DNA of 64,000 bases, from positions 29,731,258-29,795,257 of the forward strand of contig NC_061863.1 in the NCBI RefSeq assembly GCF_907164915.1, given 5' to 3'. Positions 33,415-44,860 of the stretch are shown piece after piece. Numbering within the stretch: position 1 is the first letter of the stretch; every line of letters starts with the position of its first letter. The notes beneath the pieces are model-generated. The model was given only the letters and a program-made list of their open reading frames with translations, did no database searches and was not told the DNA's origin. The position numbers and the translations under genes are program-made. Origin of the DNA: Impatiens glandulifera. Lineage: Eukaryota > Streptophyta > Magnoliopsida > Ericales > Balsaminaceae.

Positions 33415-34240
33415 CATTAGACGTATTTCAGTTAGACGAATTGTGAAAATCAGTCCAATGAAATAAGTCATCTCCTTTAATAGAAAAACGTCTATTAGAC
33501 CGCCTGGTCTAATAGAATTAGACTCGCGTCTAATTACAATAACCATTAGACTGCACGTCTAACTCCACTAAGTTAGATTGCACGTCTAATTCCGATTCTA
33601 CCTCAGACTTATCTGAAGGAGTTAGACCCACGTCTAACTTTCACTAATTAGACTACACATTTAATTATCCAATAACCATTAGACTGCACGTCTAACTCCA
33701 CTAAGTTAGACTGCACGTCTAATTCCGGTTCTACCTCAGACTTGTCTGAAGGAGTTAGACGCACGTCTAACTTTCACATTCTATTAGACTGCACGTCTAA
33801 CTTTATTAAGTTAGACTGCACGTCTAATTCTGCATAAATTAGACTACCTGTCTGATTGCAAATATATTAGACTACACGTCTAACTCCGATGAGTTACACT
33901 GTACGTCTAATTCCGAATATCAATTAGACCACCCGTCTAATTATAAGTATATTAGACTTACGTCTAATTCCGTGTATTCATTAGACTTACGTTTAATTCT
34001 TTACATTTATTAGACTACACGTCTAACTCCGATGAGTTTGACTGTATGTCTAATTTCGTTCATTCTTTAGATTACACGTCTAACTCTGATGAGTTAGACT
34101 GTACGTCTAATTCTATGCATTTGACTTACGTCTAATTCCATGTATCTATTAGACCATCCGTCTAGTTACATGTCTATTAGACTACACGTCTAACTCCGAT
34201 GAGTTAGACTGTACGTCTAATTTTATGCAATGAAAGTCAA
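33415..34240. repeat. TTAGAC palindrome minisatellite in H LTR
   Basis: Reversed version of the 23715 array, with about 25 ATTAGACTRCACGTCTAA-type inverted repeats. Confidence 0.88.
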
Positions 34241-34389
34241 AATCGGTCTAATGACCCTCATTAGATCTAAGTCTTATAATATATTGTCTCAATACACCTG
34301 TATCAAAACTCATAAGTTATTTCATCATCAAAATCTCAGTGGTTAAATTATTTCAACACTTAGTCAAGATAATTTGACCAGTTATAACA

Positions 34390-34930
34390 TCAATTTTGGA
34401 GAGGAGATCATTCTGGCCAGGTTATCAAAGATGATCTATGACCATTTGATATGAATGCCTCTAGTTATAGCCACCATTATTTCAAAGATCTTCTTAGAGT
34501 AGATGTTTATGGATTCTTTAGCCAAAACACACTTCGAGATGATGTCATTGAGAAGAGATAATTCTATTTTCAAAGAGGATTTAACTCCATGGGTTTCAAT
34601 ACGAGCAGAGGTGTTTGAGAAGAGTAGTGACATCTCTTATATCATATCGATTAAAGAAGGAGGGAAATTAGAGAATTCTTCGGTTAGAAGTTTGAAGTAA
34701 CGGGAAAAGTCTTCTTTAGAGAAGAAGAATTATTCTCCTCTGACTTTTGACATGATATAACTTCCTTAGACTACCCTTGCATTCTCGAAAAACTTGAAGA
34801 CGATGTCTTCGTAGAAGACCTCTGATCCCTCGTGAAATTTCCATAAGCCTGAGGTCTCGAGAAGTTGATGATTAGGGTATTACGAGAAAAAGCCTGATCC
34901 ATTTCATTAATTTTTTGAGAAAAGAGAGAC
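34390..34930 (-). pseudogene. R: env-position ORF remnant (C1-C3 family)
   Basis: Minus-strand translation shows, with several stops, FFENARVV, a SKVRGE segment, KEDFSRYFKLLTEEFSNFPP, THGVKSSLKIELSLLNDIIS, KCVLAKES and an IKWS-IIFDNLARMI end. This is the family signature in order. It is cut at the left by the H LTR. Upstream (to about 35714) is a spacer, then an RNase H tail, the same pol-then-ORF order as the other elements. Confidence 0.75.
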
Positions 34931-35717
34931 TTTTGGTTGAGAGAGAGAGTTCTAGATCGATAGAAGATGGAACTTTAGAAATACTGAAATAATATTTGGG
35001 ATGCTTCAGATGTGTGGGTTACTCTTAATAAAGACCTCATTAAATAGAGGTGAGATATTTAAATTTCATCATAAATTCCATTGGGCAAAGAAAAGTAACT
35101 GTTACAAGTATGTTAATCATACTTTTGCACGTTGAGAGACACAAATCTTCACGTTATTTGAGGTATGACTGTTTAATTTCTAAGAGGGAATATATTCAGA
35201 CAAATAATGACAAAAGAATAGACAGTTGTCCCATTTTAAATCGAAGATGAAACTAACTGAATTTTAGGGACTAGTTATTTATTTTTGAGGAAAAAAACCG
35301 CTTCCACTTAGAAACGGATATGTAACTGAGCGGTATTTGTTCAAATAATAAATAACCGACTGGTTTAAGTTCCAGCTTTCTTAAGCTGTTCGGGTTTATC
35401 TACAGTTTCAAAAGGAGAAAATCGTCCGATTTTATCTGCCTGATTAATTTACCAAGTTATTTTCCTTTTAAATTTATGCAAACGAGTATTTTATAAAATC
35501 ATGAAGTAAGAGATATTTTTAAGAAGCAAAGGCTTCTCCCTAAATTCATGTGTGGAAGTTTTATGAAAACAAATGCAACACAATTATGTTTGAGAAGCGA
35601 AGGAAAATGCATGTCGTGATTTGTATGAAAGCAAATGCAATAATATTATTTTTAAAAAGAGGGAGATTCTCCCTAACTGCATGCCGTGTTTCAGAAAAGT
35701 TTAGTTAATTTCTGCAA

Positions 35718-35775
35718 GGCCCAAAATATATATAAAGTAAGAAAACTTAGTCTCTTGGAGTATCTTGGTAAAATA
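35718..35775 (-). pseudogene. R RNase H C-terminal remnant
   Basis: Minus strand FTKILQETKFSYFIYILG, the end of a copia pol. Everything upstream of this in R is lost at the junction with repeat U. Confidence 0.65.
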
Positions 35776-35784
35776 TTAAATACT

Positions 35785-36071
35785 ATAAAAACATTTTAAA
35801 TTAATAAACATAAATAAAAAAGCGACATATCTTTTAATTTTGGAAATGAAATATTCTTAATATTTTTTGATAATATATTTAATCATTTTATTACATATAT
35901 AAATTCCTACTAAATGGTGAGTGTAAATTTATTTTAATTATACTCAAATATTTAATCATAATAAACTTAATTGAGGACATAAAGTGTTTTAAATCAATTT
36001 TTTATTTTAAATTTGATTTGAAATGTCAAACCTATTTAATACATCCACTCTAAGAATACATACGTTAATAT
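35785..36071. repeat. Repeat U copy 1, left part
   Basis: AT-rich non-coding DNA matching 54960-55270 in order, up to ACGTTAATAT, where the tandem array begins. No genes seen. Confidence 0.75.
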
Positions 36072-36649
36072 AAAAATCCGTGGAAAAAATATTACTGAAA
36101 AAATACCTATAAGATTTTTAATTTTATTTTTAACCGTTTTAAATTTATAAACGGGCCAACACTCAAATATCCATTTACTCTCACATATATATCCAAATTA
36201 ACCACACCTCTCGACCCGACAATCTGGACCCTTTAAATATAAGCATCATTATATATATATAGATATTAGTTAGTTAAAAAGTTGAACTTATATTGTTAAA
36301 ATATCCCGTATTCATCAAATTTGGTGTTGAATTTATAATATAAAGTGTTATTAGCCTAGTGGGTTACAGGGTTATACTTGTTTTATTAGGTTACAAAATT
36401 CAAACCATACCTATAGAATTTTTAACCGTTTTAAGTTTATGGGTGGGTCAACCCACAATCCGACCCAAGTATTCATTTACTCTCACATATATATTCAAAT
36501 TACTCACAACTTTCGACCCAGAAATCCGGACACTTTAAAAATTAAGCATCATTATATATATATATATATTAGTTAGTTAAAATGTTGAACTTATATTTCT
36601 AAAATATCCCGCGTTCATCAAAATTGGTGTTGAATTTATAATATAAAGT
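36072..36649. repeat. tRNA-like tandem array, left part
   Basis: Two units of about 300 bp (the first lacks its head). Unit head: TTAGCCTAGTGGGTTA (A-box-like), then about 45 bp later a diverged B-box. It continues after element C at 50374. AT microsatellite in each unit. No protein-coding potential. Confidence 0.75.
36645..36649. other. Target site duplication of C, left
   Basis: AAAGT, repeated at 50374-50378. A neighbouring array unit (36342-36350, taaagtgtta) shows the uninterrupted site. Confidence 0.95.
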
Positions 36650-37283
36650 TGTTAGATAAATTTAGACCGGTTCGAATAAACCTAACTTAAATAAACTTTC
36701 CATGCAGGAACAAGGAACCGGACCGGATGAACAAGAGAACCGACTGAAGAAACCTAACCGGTCAAGCTACCAAACCGATCAAGAGTATTCGGAACATGAC
36801 CGCACAAAGGAAGAATCGGCCAAAGCTCAAAACCGGAACCATCAAACAGCCGATCATCCACAAGACAAGAATAACCGAAAGAAGTCCGGTTACTTCACTA
36901 CCAAAAGACATTCGGCCAAGTCAAGCGGCCGACCAGTACAAGAAGACATTTCGGGTATCTGTTGAGAATGATACCAAAGAAACAGACTGAATACTTCCAT
37001 ATCCATGCAAGTCTGAGGAAATACTGTAGGCTGCAGAAAACAGTACTACCGGATCCTCCTACTTTGGGATAAGCCAGAAAGGAAATCTTCAAAGTACAGA
37101 CAACTGTCCAAACAGACAGTGCCTACATTGAGTAAAAGACAAACCCAGCAGGTCTGTCTTACAAACCGGAAGAACAGACCAGCAGGTCTGAGACGACCGC
37201 AGGTCTGAGACACTGAATCACTGCACCTCTGATCAGCCAATCAGATTCAAGGCAGTGAAATATGACCGTTGGCATATTTCACC

Positions 37284-37290
37284 TATAAAA
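37284..37290 (+). promoter_or_regulatory. TATA box of C 5' LTR
   Basis: CACCTATAAAAGGAGG. The same context (CACCTATAAAAG) is kept in D and E LTRs. It sets the start of the genomic RNA about 640 bp before the LTR end. The 3' LTR copy is at 49730-49736. Confidence 0.75.
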
Positions 37291-37512
37291 GGAGGAAGTT
37301 GCAGAAGAGTAAATGCGGGACATACATTGGGATATCAAGCCAGACAAGTGAAGCGTTGAGAGCATTTACTACAAGTGATAACAGTGTGGTATTCTAAGAA
37401 AGCCTAAGTATTGAAAGTTAAAGTGTGTTCTACAATTTCGGTGTAAATTGTAAGAGTGTTATCGAGCAGAAAATAAGTCTCGATCGGATTGTACTTGTAT
37501 TCCTTAGTGAAT

Positions 37513-37576
37513 ATCCTTCTCGCGGTTTCGAGAGGAAGGGGTGACGTAGGAGTTTTATCTCCGAACATCCATAAAA
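37513..37576 (+). promoter_or_regulatory. Conserved two-hairpin LTR block (C, 5' LTR)
   Basis: About 230 bp after the TATA, thus within the transcribed R/U5 part. Order: CCTTCTCG, loop, CGAG-AGG-AAGG; GGGTGACGTAGGAG; GGAG-TTTTAT-CTCC; GAACATCCATAAA. Every copia LTR in the window carries it although the LTRs are otherwise diverged. Stem bases change in pairs between families, so an RNA structure is likelier than a DNA site. Packaging, dimerisation, RNA processing or translation are all possible. Confidence 0.6.
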
Positions 37577-37929
37577 GTTGTTGTGTTATTTACTTTCTGC
37601 TGGCTTCATTATATAACCGACTAACTTAACCATACCGCTCCAAACCGATTCTATACTAACCATACCGAATATCCAGATTACCGAAACCGACCCACCATTC
37701 TTCAAATCTCCATCATCCGAAACCGACCGTGCCTATCATACAAGTGTACCGCTTCAACCTGAAAGCAAACCTCTTCCGCGCTTGAACCCAGTTCAAGGGT
37801 TTGTGACAGGTTGTGTAGTATTGAAACCCCGGTGTTAATCTCTAACCGGATTAACCACCACCCTACGAGTGAGAACCGCTAACCGGTCCAACCCCCCGGT
37901 CCACCAGCGGCGACCTAGATCCTAACAAT

Positions 37930-37941
37930 TGGTATCAGAGC
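37930..37941 (+). other. Primer binding site of C
   Basis: TGGTATCAGAGC, exact initiator-Met tRNA complement, two bases after the LTR. Confidence 0.95.
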
Positions 37942-37966
37942 AGTTAGTTTCAATACTCAAGCAAGC

Positions 37967-39808
37967 ATGTATCAGGATAGACCTCCAATGCTAGAAGGTG
38001 ATGACTTTGCCAACTGGAAGGCACGCATGCACCTGCACCTAGTCACCTTGGATGATGAAATGGAATCCATTCTAACCGAAGGACCGATATTCATTGATAA
38101 AGATAGAAAAGAATGGACGGCTGAAGATAGGAGAAGGAACAATCTGGACAACCATGCAAGAAACCGGATCTCCAACAGCGTAGACAGAAACACTTATTGC
38201 AAGATCAGAGACTGCAAAACTGCGAAGGAGACATGGAACACAGTTATCCAGATCTTTGAAGGAAACGAAAGAACAAGGGAAAACAAAATAATGATGGCCA
38301 CACAGAAGTTCGAAAGTATCAAAATGAAACCAGGAGAAACTATGAAGGAATACAGTGACCGATTCACTGGTGTGTTAGATGAGCTAGCTACTCTGGGCAA
38401 GAAGTATGAGAGCAAAGAGGTAGTTATGAAAGCTTTGAGATCTCTTCCAAGTGCCTGGGATATAAAGACAATGGTAATAAGGGAATCAAAGAGCCTACGT
38501 AAGATGAAACTATACGATGTATTCGAAGATCTAAAGGCATACGAATTCGAAATGAAATCTAGAACCGAAGAGGAAGTCTCGGCCTCAACATCAACCAGAG
38601 CACTAATCACATCTACAGAACCGGTTGTACCTGCTCCTGTACCCACACCTGCCCCGATACCTGTTCCTGCACCCGCACCTATCAGAACAGCCGAACAGTT
38701 TACTGAGGACGCCATGGCCATGCTCGCACAGAAGTTTGGGAGGTTCATGAAAAGGAGCCAACCGACAAACAACTACTATGGTGACAAATCCAATGTAAGA
38801 TGCTATAACTGTAACTGTTTGGGACACTTTAAGTGGGAATGCAGGAAACCAAGGAGGGATACCCATAAACCGGACTATCAAAATGACAGAAACAACTATC
38901 AACAAGCCGGTGAAGGAAGTGAGGTACCGAAAGCACTGATAGCCGACGATGGAGGAAGTCTATGGACTCGCAGTGACAGTGACGATGAACTCACGTGCCT
39001 CATGGCCAATGAGGAACAGGTATTTGACTCTCCCTATGATGAATTTACTAAAGACGAGCTATATGAAGCATTAAATGACATGGTAGAAGAATATAAGAAC
39101 CTATTGACCATGTTACCTAAACACCTCAACATCAAGACCGATCCCATAGCACCTATCCCAATAGAACCAGAAGCACCTATCATAACCGAACCGGAAGTCA
39201 TACAACCTGATGATGCCCACACCCTAGAAACTGAGTTAGATCCTAAGATCGAACAACCTAGTGAACCGACTATAGAACTAACCGAGGAAGAGAATGCCCG
39301 ATTTCAATATACGATGGCCGCATATAAGAGATCTAGCGATATAGTAAAGAATATGAATAAACACTATAGGCATCCTCGTTGTAAGCGTGGCCTAGGATAC
39401 ATAGGGAATAGCTCCAAAGACCGAAAACCCATAGAGAAAGCAAGGCTTACAAAAGGAAACCTTCCCTTTATAAAATTTCTTAAGAGCACCTGGACAGCCG
39501 AAGAAGAGGAAACCGCATATTATAGGGAAGAGAAGCTAAAATACGATTATGTTGGCCCAACCGATTCATGGCTTGACCTTGAGAAAAGAAAAGCCGAAAT
39601 TCTCAAATATAAGAAAGACTTTCCTGAACCACGTAGGTCAAACTATAGATCACCGAACCAAAGACCACCATCATTTAGGACATCTGAAGGAAAAACGAAA
39701 TACACGAGACCGAGTGCCAAAAGGACAGTTAAAACCCTAGCAAAGAAGACTGTCCGGTTCATCAAGGTTTGGATACCTAAGGGACTAATCGCATGTGGAC
39801 CCAAGTAA
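37967..39808 (+). CDS. gag: C gag polyprotein
   Basis: Structural protein that forms the virus-like particle. 613 aa from the first ATG after the PBS. Residues 1-185: copia gag domain (LEGDDFANWKARMHLHL; LPSAWDIKTMVI). Residues about 219-240: a Pro/Ala linker. Residues 279-292: CCHC zinc knuckle (CYNCNCLGHFKWEC). Then acidic and C-terminal regions with RHPRCKRGLGYIG and VWIPKGL-type end. It stops at TAA (39806-39808). Pol lies in the +1 frame and opens at 39789, so about 20 nt overlap. Fully open, unlike the gags of E, B, D, H and G. Confidence 0.93.
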   Translation: MYQDRPPMLEGDDFANWKARMHLHLVTLDDEMESILTEGPIFIDKDRKEWTAEDRRRNNLDNHARNRISNSVDRNTYCKIRDCKTAKETWNTVIQIFEGNERTRENKIMMATQKFESIKMKPGETMKEYSDRFTGVLDELATLGKKYESKEVVMKALRSLPSAWDIKTMVIRESKSLRKMKLYDVFEDLKAYEFEMKSRTEEEVSASTSTRALITSTEPVVPAPVPTPAPIPVPAPAPIRTAEQFTEDAMAMLAQKFGRFMKRSQPTNNYYGDKSNVRCYNCNCLGHFKWECRKPRRDTHKPDYQNDRNNYQQAGEGSEVPKALIADDGGSLWTRSDSDDELTCLMANEEQVFDSPYDEFTKDELYEALNDMVEEYKNLLTMLPKHLNIKTDPIAPIPIEPEAPIITEPEVIQPDDAHTLETELDPKIEQPSEPTIELTEEENARFQYTMAAYKRSSDIVKNMNKHYRHPRCKRGLGYIGNSSKDRKPIEKARLTKGNLPFIKFLKSTWTAEEEETAYYREEKLKYDYVGPTDSWLDLEKRKAEILKYKKDFPEPRRSNYRSPNQRPPSFRTSEGKTKYTRPSAKRTVKTLAKKTVRFIKVWIPKGLIACGPK

Positions 39809-42800
39809 ATGTGGGTACCAAACAGTTGTAAATATGTACATTTTGCAGGATCCAAAGAAACGGCTAGGAAATTCCGAATGGTTCTTGGACAGCGGTTGCT
39901 CCAGGCACATGACCGGAAATAGCAATTTGCTAATAGACATCAGATCAGTAACCGGTGCTCTAATTACCTTCGGTGACAACTCAAAGGGTAAAACTGTGGG
40001 CAAGGGTAAGATTGTCCATGGAAATCTAACTATTGATAATGTACTTCTAGTTGAAAACCTACGCTTTAATCTACTTAGTATTAGTCAGATGTGTGATGCC
40101 GGATACACGGTAGAATTCCTTAAACATACATGCTTAGTTAAGGACTCTCAAGGCATCGTATTACTAACCGGAAATAGGATAGGTAACATTTATAAGGTAG
40201 ACTGGAAAACAAGAGTAGAACATCCTATATGCATGATAGCTAAGACTGATCAAACCTGGCTATGGCATAAGAGACTAAACCATCTAAACATGAAAACCTT
40301 AAACTACATTCGCGGTAAAAAGCTAGTTGAAGGTATTCCTGATATAGTATTTAACCAGGATAAGGTTTGTTCAGCATGCCAGATGGGTAAACAAACTAGG
40401 TCATCTTTTAAGAGTAATGGAAATATTCAATCAAGCCGATGCCTAGATCTTCTTCACATGGATTTATTTGGACCGATTCAGGTCATTAGCCTAGGAGGTA
40501 TGCTATACACCATGGTAGTTATTGATGATTATTCCAGATATACATGGGTAATATTTCTACCATCTAAACGTGAAACTGTATCAAACCTGATCACACTTCT
40601 TAAGCGGTTGCAAAATGAAAAATCAACTCGTATCAATAGCATTCGAAGTGATCGAGGTACCGAATTTACTAATAGTACATTAACTGCATATCTTGATGAA
40701 TCCGGCATTAGACACGAGTTGTCTAGCGCTAGGACTCCTCAACAAAATGGCCTGGCCGAGAGAAGAAACCGGACTCTCAAGGAAGCCGCACGGTCTATGA
40801 TAGCCGACTCCGGCATTGCTCAGAAATTTTGGGCTGAGGCTATCAATACTGCATGCCATACACAAAACCGGTCTTTGATAAACAGATTTCACAACAAAAC
40901 ACCGTATGAGGTCTATTTTAATAGAGTTCCTAAACTCAAGTACCTTAGGATTATCGGTTGTAAATGTTATATTCATATAAATGGTAAAACCCAACTCACC
41001 GCTTTTGATGCAAAGACCGATACCGGTATCATGCTTGGATACTCGGCAGTAAGTAAAGCATATAGAGTTTATAATAATAGAACTGCAACCATGGAGGAAA
41101 CAATTCATGTTGTTTTCGATGAATCGGTTGAAAGCAATACTGCTTCATGCTTTGATCTACACAACAGACTGGAAAATAATGATATCCATTCTGATAGTGA
41201 AGATGAGACTCCGGTCTTCAGGCGGTTTGTCCATGACCTAATGGGTAACATTGATACCCAGCCGGATCAAGCTGTTCCACAACAGGAAGCTGACACTTCG
41301 GTCCAATCCGAGGGAGTCGGTCGGTCTGACAACCTCGTTCAGCCTACCGACAAGTCTAGCCTTGATCAAACAAACGGTAACCTGGTAGACACTCCTGAAC
41401 TGAATCTCAGAAGAAATAGTAAACATCCTCCTGAGCAAATTATAGGTGACCCTTCAGAACCTGTTCGAACTAGGAGTCAACTTCTGGAAGGATATTTGAA
41501 CTCAGCTTTCATATCCCAGATTGAACCGAAAAGAATAGATGAAGCATTGTCAGATCCGGATTGGATCTTGGGAATGCAAGAAGAGCTAAACCAGTTCGAG
41601 AGTAGTAAAGTCTGGTACTTAGTTCCCAGACCGAAAGATCAATCGGTCATAGGAACAAGATGGGTATTCAGATACAAACTCAATGAGGACGGTTTGGTCA
41701 CGAGGAACAAGCCAGATTAGTGGCTCAAGGCTACAAACAGGAAGAAGGCATTGATTTTGAAGAATCATTTGCTCCTGTAGCCAGAATTGAAGCCATTAGG
41801 ATTTTTCTTGCATTTGTTGTTTTCAAAAACTTTAAGGTTTTTCAAATGGATGTTAAAAGTGCATTTCTGAACGGTGATCTACGTGAAGAAGTGTACGTTG
41901 AACAGCCACCCGGTTTCAAAAATGCTGCATTTCCAAACCATGTATACCGGCTGAACAAAGCTTTATACGGTCTAAAGCAAGCACCTAGAGCCTGGTATGA
42001 TACGCTAACCGCATTTCTATTAGAGCATGATTTTACCATCGGTTCGGTGGATAAAACTTTGTTTAAGTTTGAAAAGAAGGAACATATCCTACTTGTTCAA
42101 ATTTATGTAGATGATATTATTTCGGTTCCACCGATCCAAAGCTTTGTGACAAGTTCTCAAAAATGATGACTGACAAATTTGAAATGAGTATGATGGGAGA
42201 ATTAAGTTTCTTCCTAGGTCTTCAGGTTAAACAACTCAAGGAAGGAACATTCATCAGTCAACCTAAATATACCAAGGAGCTGCTAAAGAAATTCGGTATG
42301 GACACATGCTCCTCGGCGGCCACTCCAATGAGCTCATCCGTTAAATTGGATAGAGATGATGAAGGTCAATCGGTAGATCAAATTGCATACCGAGGCATGA
42401 TCGGTTCCCTGCTGTACCTGACAGCGAGTAGACCGGACATCCTGTTTGCAGTTGGTGTGTGTGGGAGATTCCAAGCAAATCCAAAGCAATCCCACTACAC
42501 AGCCGCAAAGAGGATACTGAAGTATCTGAAAGGCACTCCTGACGTCGGTCTGTGGTACCCAAAAGACTCATCCTTTAATCTAACAAGCTACTCAGACGCA
42601 GATTATGCAGGGTGCAAGATCGACAGGAAAAGCACCAGTGGAACATGTCAGTTCCTAGGTGACCGACTGGTTTCATGGCACAGCAAGAAACAGACATCGG
42701 TGGCTACATCAACCGCGGAGGATGAATACCTGGCGGCCGGAAGTTGCTGTTCTCAACTCCTCTAGATCCAACAGCAGCTGAAGGACTTCGGTATTATAGC

Positions 42801-43068
42801 CGAAGAGTCACCGATCTTCTGTGACAACACAAGTGCCATTGCGATCACCTACAACCCGGTTCTCCACTCCAGAACCAAGCACATCGACATCAGACATCAC
42901 TTCATCCGAGAGCATGTCACGCTGAAGCATATCCGGCTGGAATACGTATCGACCGATCAACAAGTAGCCGATATCTTCACGAAGCCGCTGCAGGAAGCTA
43001 AGTTTTATCAATTCAGACTTACTCTCGGCTTAACCGATATTAGCCAAATCCTTACAAAGGATACTTAA
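39789..43068 (+). pseudogene. pol: C pol: protease, integrase, RT, RNase H, with three breaks
   Basis: No ATG opens this frame, so translation must come by frameshift or RNA processing from gag. Counting from 39795: protease WFLDSGCSRHMTG (D32), integrase zinc region H158, H163, C192, C195, catalytic D223, D286, E322 (35-residue spacing), then the linker and RT. Breaks: a 1-bp loss near 41710 (RNKARL), a 1-bp loss near 42122 just after YVDDII in a T run, and Trp-to-TAG at 42763-42765 in RNase H. Otherwise every motif is present to IFTKPLQEAKF and the stop at 43066-43068. The two indels could be assembly errors. Confidence 0.92.
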
Positions 43069-43585
43069 AGGGAAATCGGTTCAGACAGACAAACCGGTAA
43101 CTCTTCCTAAGATGTTGAACTTTGAATCTTCGGGGTGTTTGCGGAAGAACCGCCCAGTTCATCAGATAGAGTAAACCGACCGGCTACTTGGTGCATGCAC
43201 CAAATAACCGCATCGGGATGAACAACTGATACCTGACCGGTTCGGAAGCACGCTACCCTAGACTATTTAAATTTCAAACAAAAGAGGAATAGTTATCAAA
43301 GGTTAAAGGTATCTGTTCTGCATCATTGCCTTTTCAGAGTAAACCTGGTCGCGCCTAAAAAGACGTGAAGATCTTTTGATATCTTTCACAGTCCAGGCCT
43401 ATGACCGACATCTAGACCTGCAAAACTGCCTATTTTATGCAAAGACTCTTATCCTGCGGTTAATACATATCATCTCATTCAATGCCCGGACAATAGGTTA
43501 GCCCCAAAACCAGTATTTAAAGGACGCACTCACTCACCAAAACACTCACAAAAAACAAAACACTCTCTCTATCACTAAGGCAAAA
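43069..43585 (+). other. C spacer with putative C1 promoter
   Basis: No coding frame. AGTATTTAAAGGACGC places a TATA-like box at 43514-43521, 72 bp before the C1 ATG, followed by a leader rich in CACTC and CTCT. Confidence 0.55.
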
Positions 43586-44341
43586 ATGTCTCTCTTCACA
43601 AACATTCTCCAAGTCGACTTTGAATCTTGCTCCGATACCGATCATTATGAGGTGTATCGGATGATCAAACAATTGGAAGATACCGGCCTCCAGCATTTTC
43701 TGGATGCCAGGCAAACAATCTACCCTGAATCAGTGTTGGAATTTTACTATAACGCTAGGGTATACCGGGGAACACCCCACTTTGATACCCACATCCAATC
43801 TAAGGTTGGGGGTATCCTCTTTGACTTCACCGAGCAGGACTTCGCTCGGTGCTTCGATCTGCCCAAACAAGGGCTAACAGACCTAAACCCTCCGGCCGAT
43901 ATTAAGGCTGAGGTTTCTCTCTCCCTTGCCCGGTCGGACGAGCCTGTTGATGACCATGGCTCTAAATCTCTCTTGAGGGCTGAGTATCAGCTCCTCAATG
44001 ACATAATAGGAAGGGGCATCCTTGGAAAAGATGTCACCAACACATACTGCGCGGCAACATTCAACATGATGGCGGCCATCATCACCAGAACGCCGGTCAA
44101 CTGGTCTAGGGTACTGTTTGACGTCCTTATTTGGATAATCGGCACCCGGTCGGTGGCTTTCGTTCCCCAGATAAGCCGACTTCTTGAGGAGCTTGGAGTC
44201 CCAACCTGTCCCGGCGAAGGTTTGAACCATGGTCAGGTGTTCACCAGAGAAGTCATCGACTCATTCTATAATCGGTCTGAAAGAGAGTGGAGGAGGAGAA
44301 ACTTCAACCCTCCTCAAGATTTCAATCCCCGCGGCCGCTAA
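43586..44341 (+). CDS. C1: first post-pol ORF
   Basis: 251 aa, intact. Family signature in order: FTNILQVDFES (1-15), LEDTGLQHFLDA (30-42), SVLEFYYNARVYRGTPHFDT, DFTEQDFARCFDLPKQGLTDL (about 75-100), PVDDHGSKSLLRAEYQLLNDIIG (about 115-140), RGILGKDVTNTYC, TPVNWSRVLFDVLIW, VPQISRLLEELGVP, CPGEGLNHGQV, and a basic tail (REWRRRNFN). No signal peptide, membrane helix or known catalytic motif is visible. It occupies the env position of Sireviruses but does not look like a membrane protein. Its best match in the window is D1. It may belong to a plant transposon-associated domain family; I could not check. Confidence 0.88.
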   Translation: MSLFTNILQVDFESCSDTDHYEVYRMIKQLEDTGLQHFLDARQTIYPESVLEFYYNARVYRGTPHFDTHIQSKVGGILFDFTEQDFARCFDLPKQGLTDLNPPADIKAEVSLSLARSDEPVDDHGSKSLLRAEYQLLNDIIGRGILGKDVTNTYCAATFNMMAAIITRTPVNWSRVLFDVLIWIIGTRSVAFVPQISRLLEELGVPTCPGEGLNHGQVFTREVIDSFYNRSEREWRRRNFNPPQDFNPRGR

Positions 44342-44860
44342 GTCACTCCTTCCTGCATCCGGTCGTTTTGCAGCATGTACCGGATGCATTCTTAACCAAC
44401 TCCACTTTGATCATATCGGCTTCCTTCATGACTATTTCGGCCTTATTCATGTTATCTTGATTTCATATGTTCCTCATCGTTTCTGTATGCCATTTTCGGT
44501 TTTGTCTCTATCATTTTCGGTTTCTATCTAATCAATATCAGTTATATGTTGAGTGCATTTAATGTGATAATCCCAATTAATGAGATAACTCCTAACCACC
44601 CAAACATTTAATATCCAACCGAACAGGTTACTTCTCAACTAACACTTACCTTGGGCTTTGCAATTTGCTCCTTCCCCATGCGCCTTGAAAAGGTAAAGAT
44701 TCTCTTCCCTAATAAGACAAAACTGACCATCAATGCTCAGATTTTCCCTCCAAAACCGACTTTATATAAGGAGCCTTCCTCTCCTCATCTTATCATATCC
44801 GAAAGTACACAAATCACTTCTCTTCCTTTTGAATCCCGTTTCTCTCTCTATACCGAAACC
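44342..44860 (+). other. C spacer with putative C2 promoter
   Basis: CTTTATATAAGGAGCC gives a TATA box at 44763-44769, 92 bp before the C2 ATG, followed by a pyrimidine-rich leader (CCTTCCTCTCCTC). An upstream in-frame ATG at 44651 extends the frame but lies before this TATA and has no counterpart in D2. Confidence 0.6.

Larger units (their letters stand above)
28329..34389 (-). repeat. 5' LTR of H, split by element I
   Basis: Segments 28329-28482 and 32713-34389 (about 1.8 kb together) match P's LTR in reverse. The right edge is either 34380 (TGACCA) or 34389 (TATAACA), because TGTT is not contiguous with GGTCAAATT as it is in relatives. It contains a reversed TTAGAC array (33415-34240) and the hairpin block (32785-32842). 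Confidence 0.82.
36650..37927 (+). repeat. 5' LTR of C
   Basis: TGTTAGATAAATTTAG to GATCCTAACA. It encodes no protein; the 87-aa and 64-aa frames in it recur in the 3' LTR and lack any family resemblance. Confidence 0.95.

Noticed and set aside
36702..37240. Four ORFs in the C LTR (and 49148-49686)
   Set aside because: Present only because both LTRs are nearly identical; they overlap on both strands and match no protein family.
44651..44860. Upstream start for C2 at 44651
   Set aside because: It lies before the TATA at 44763, and D2 begins at the residue equivalent to 44861.
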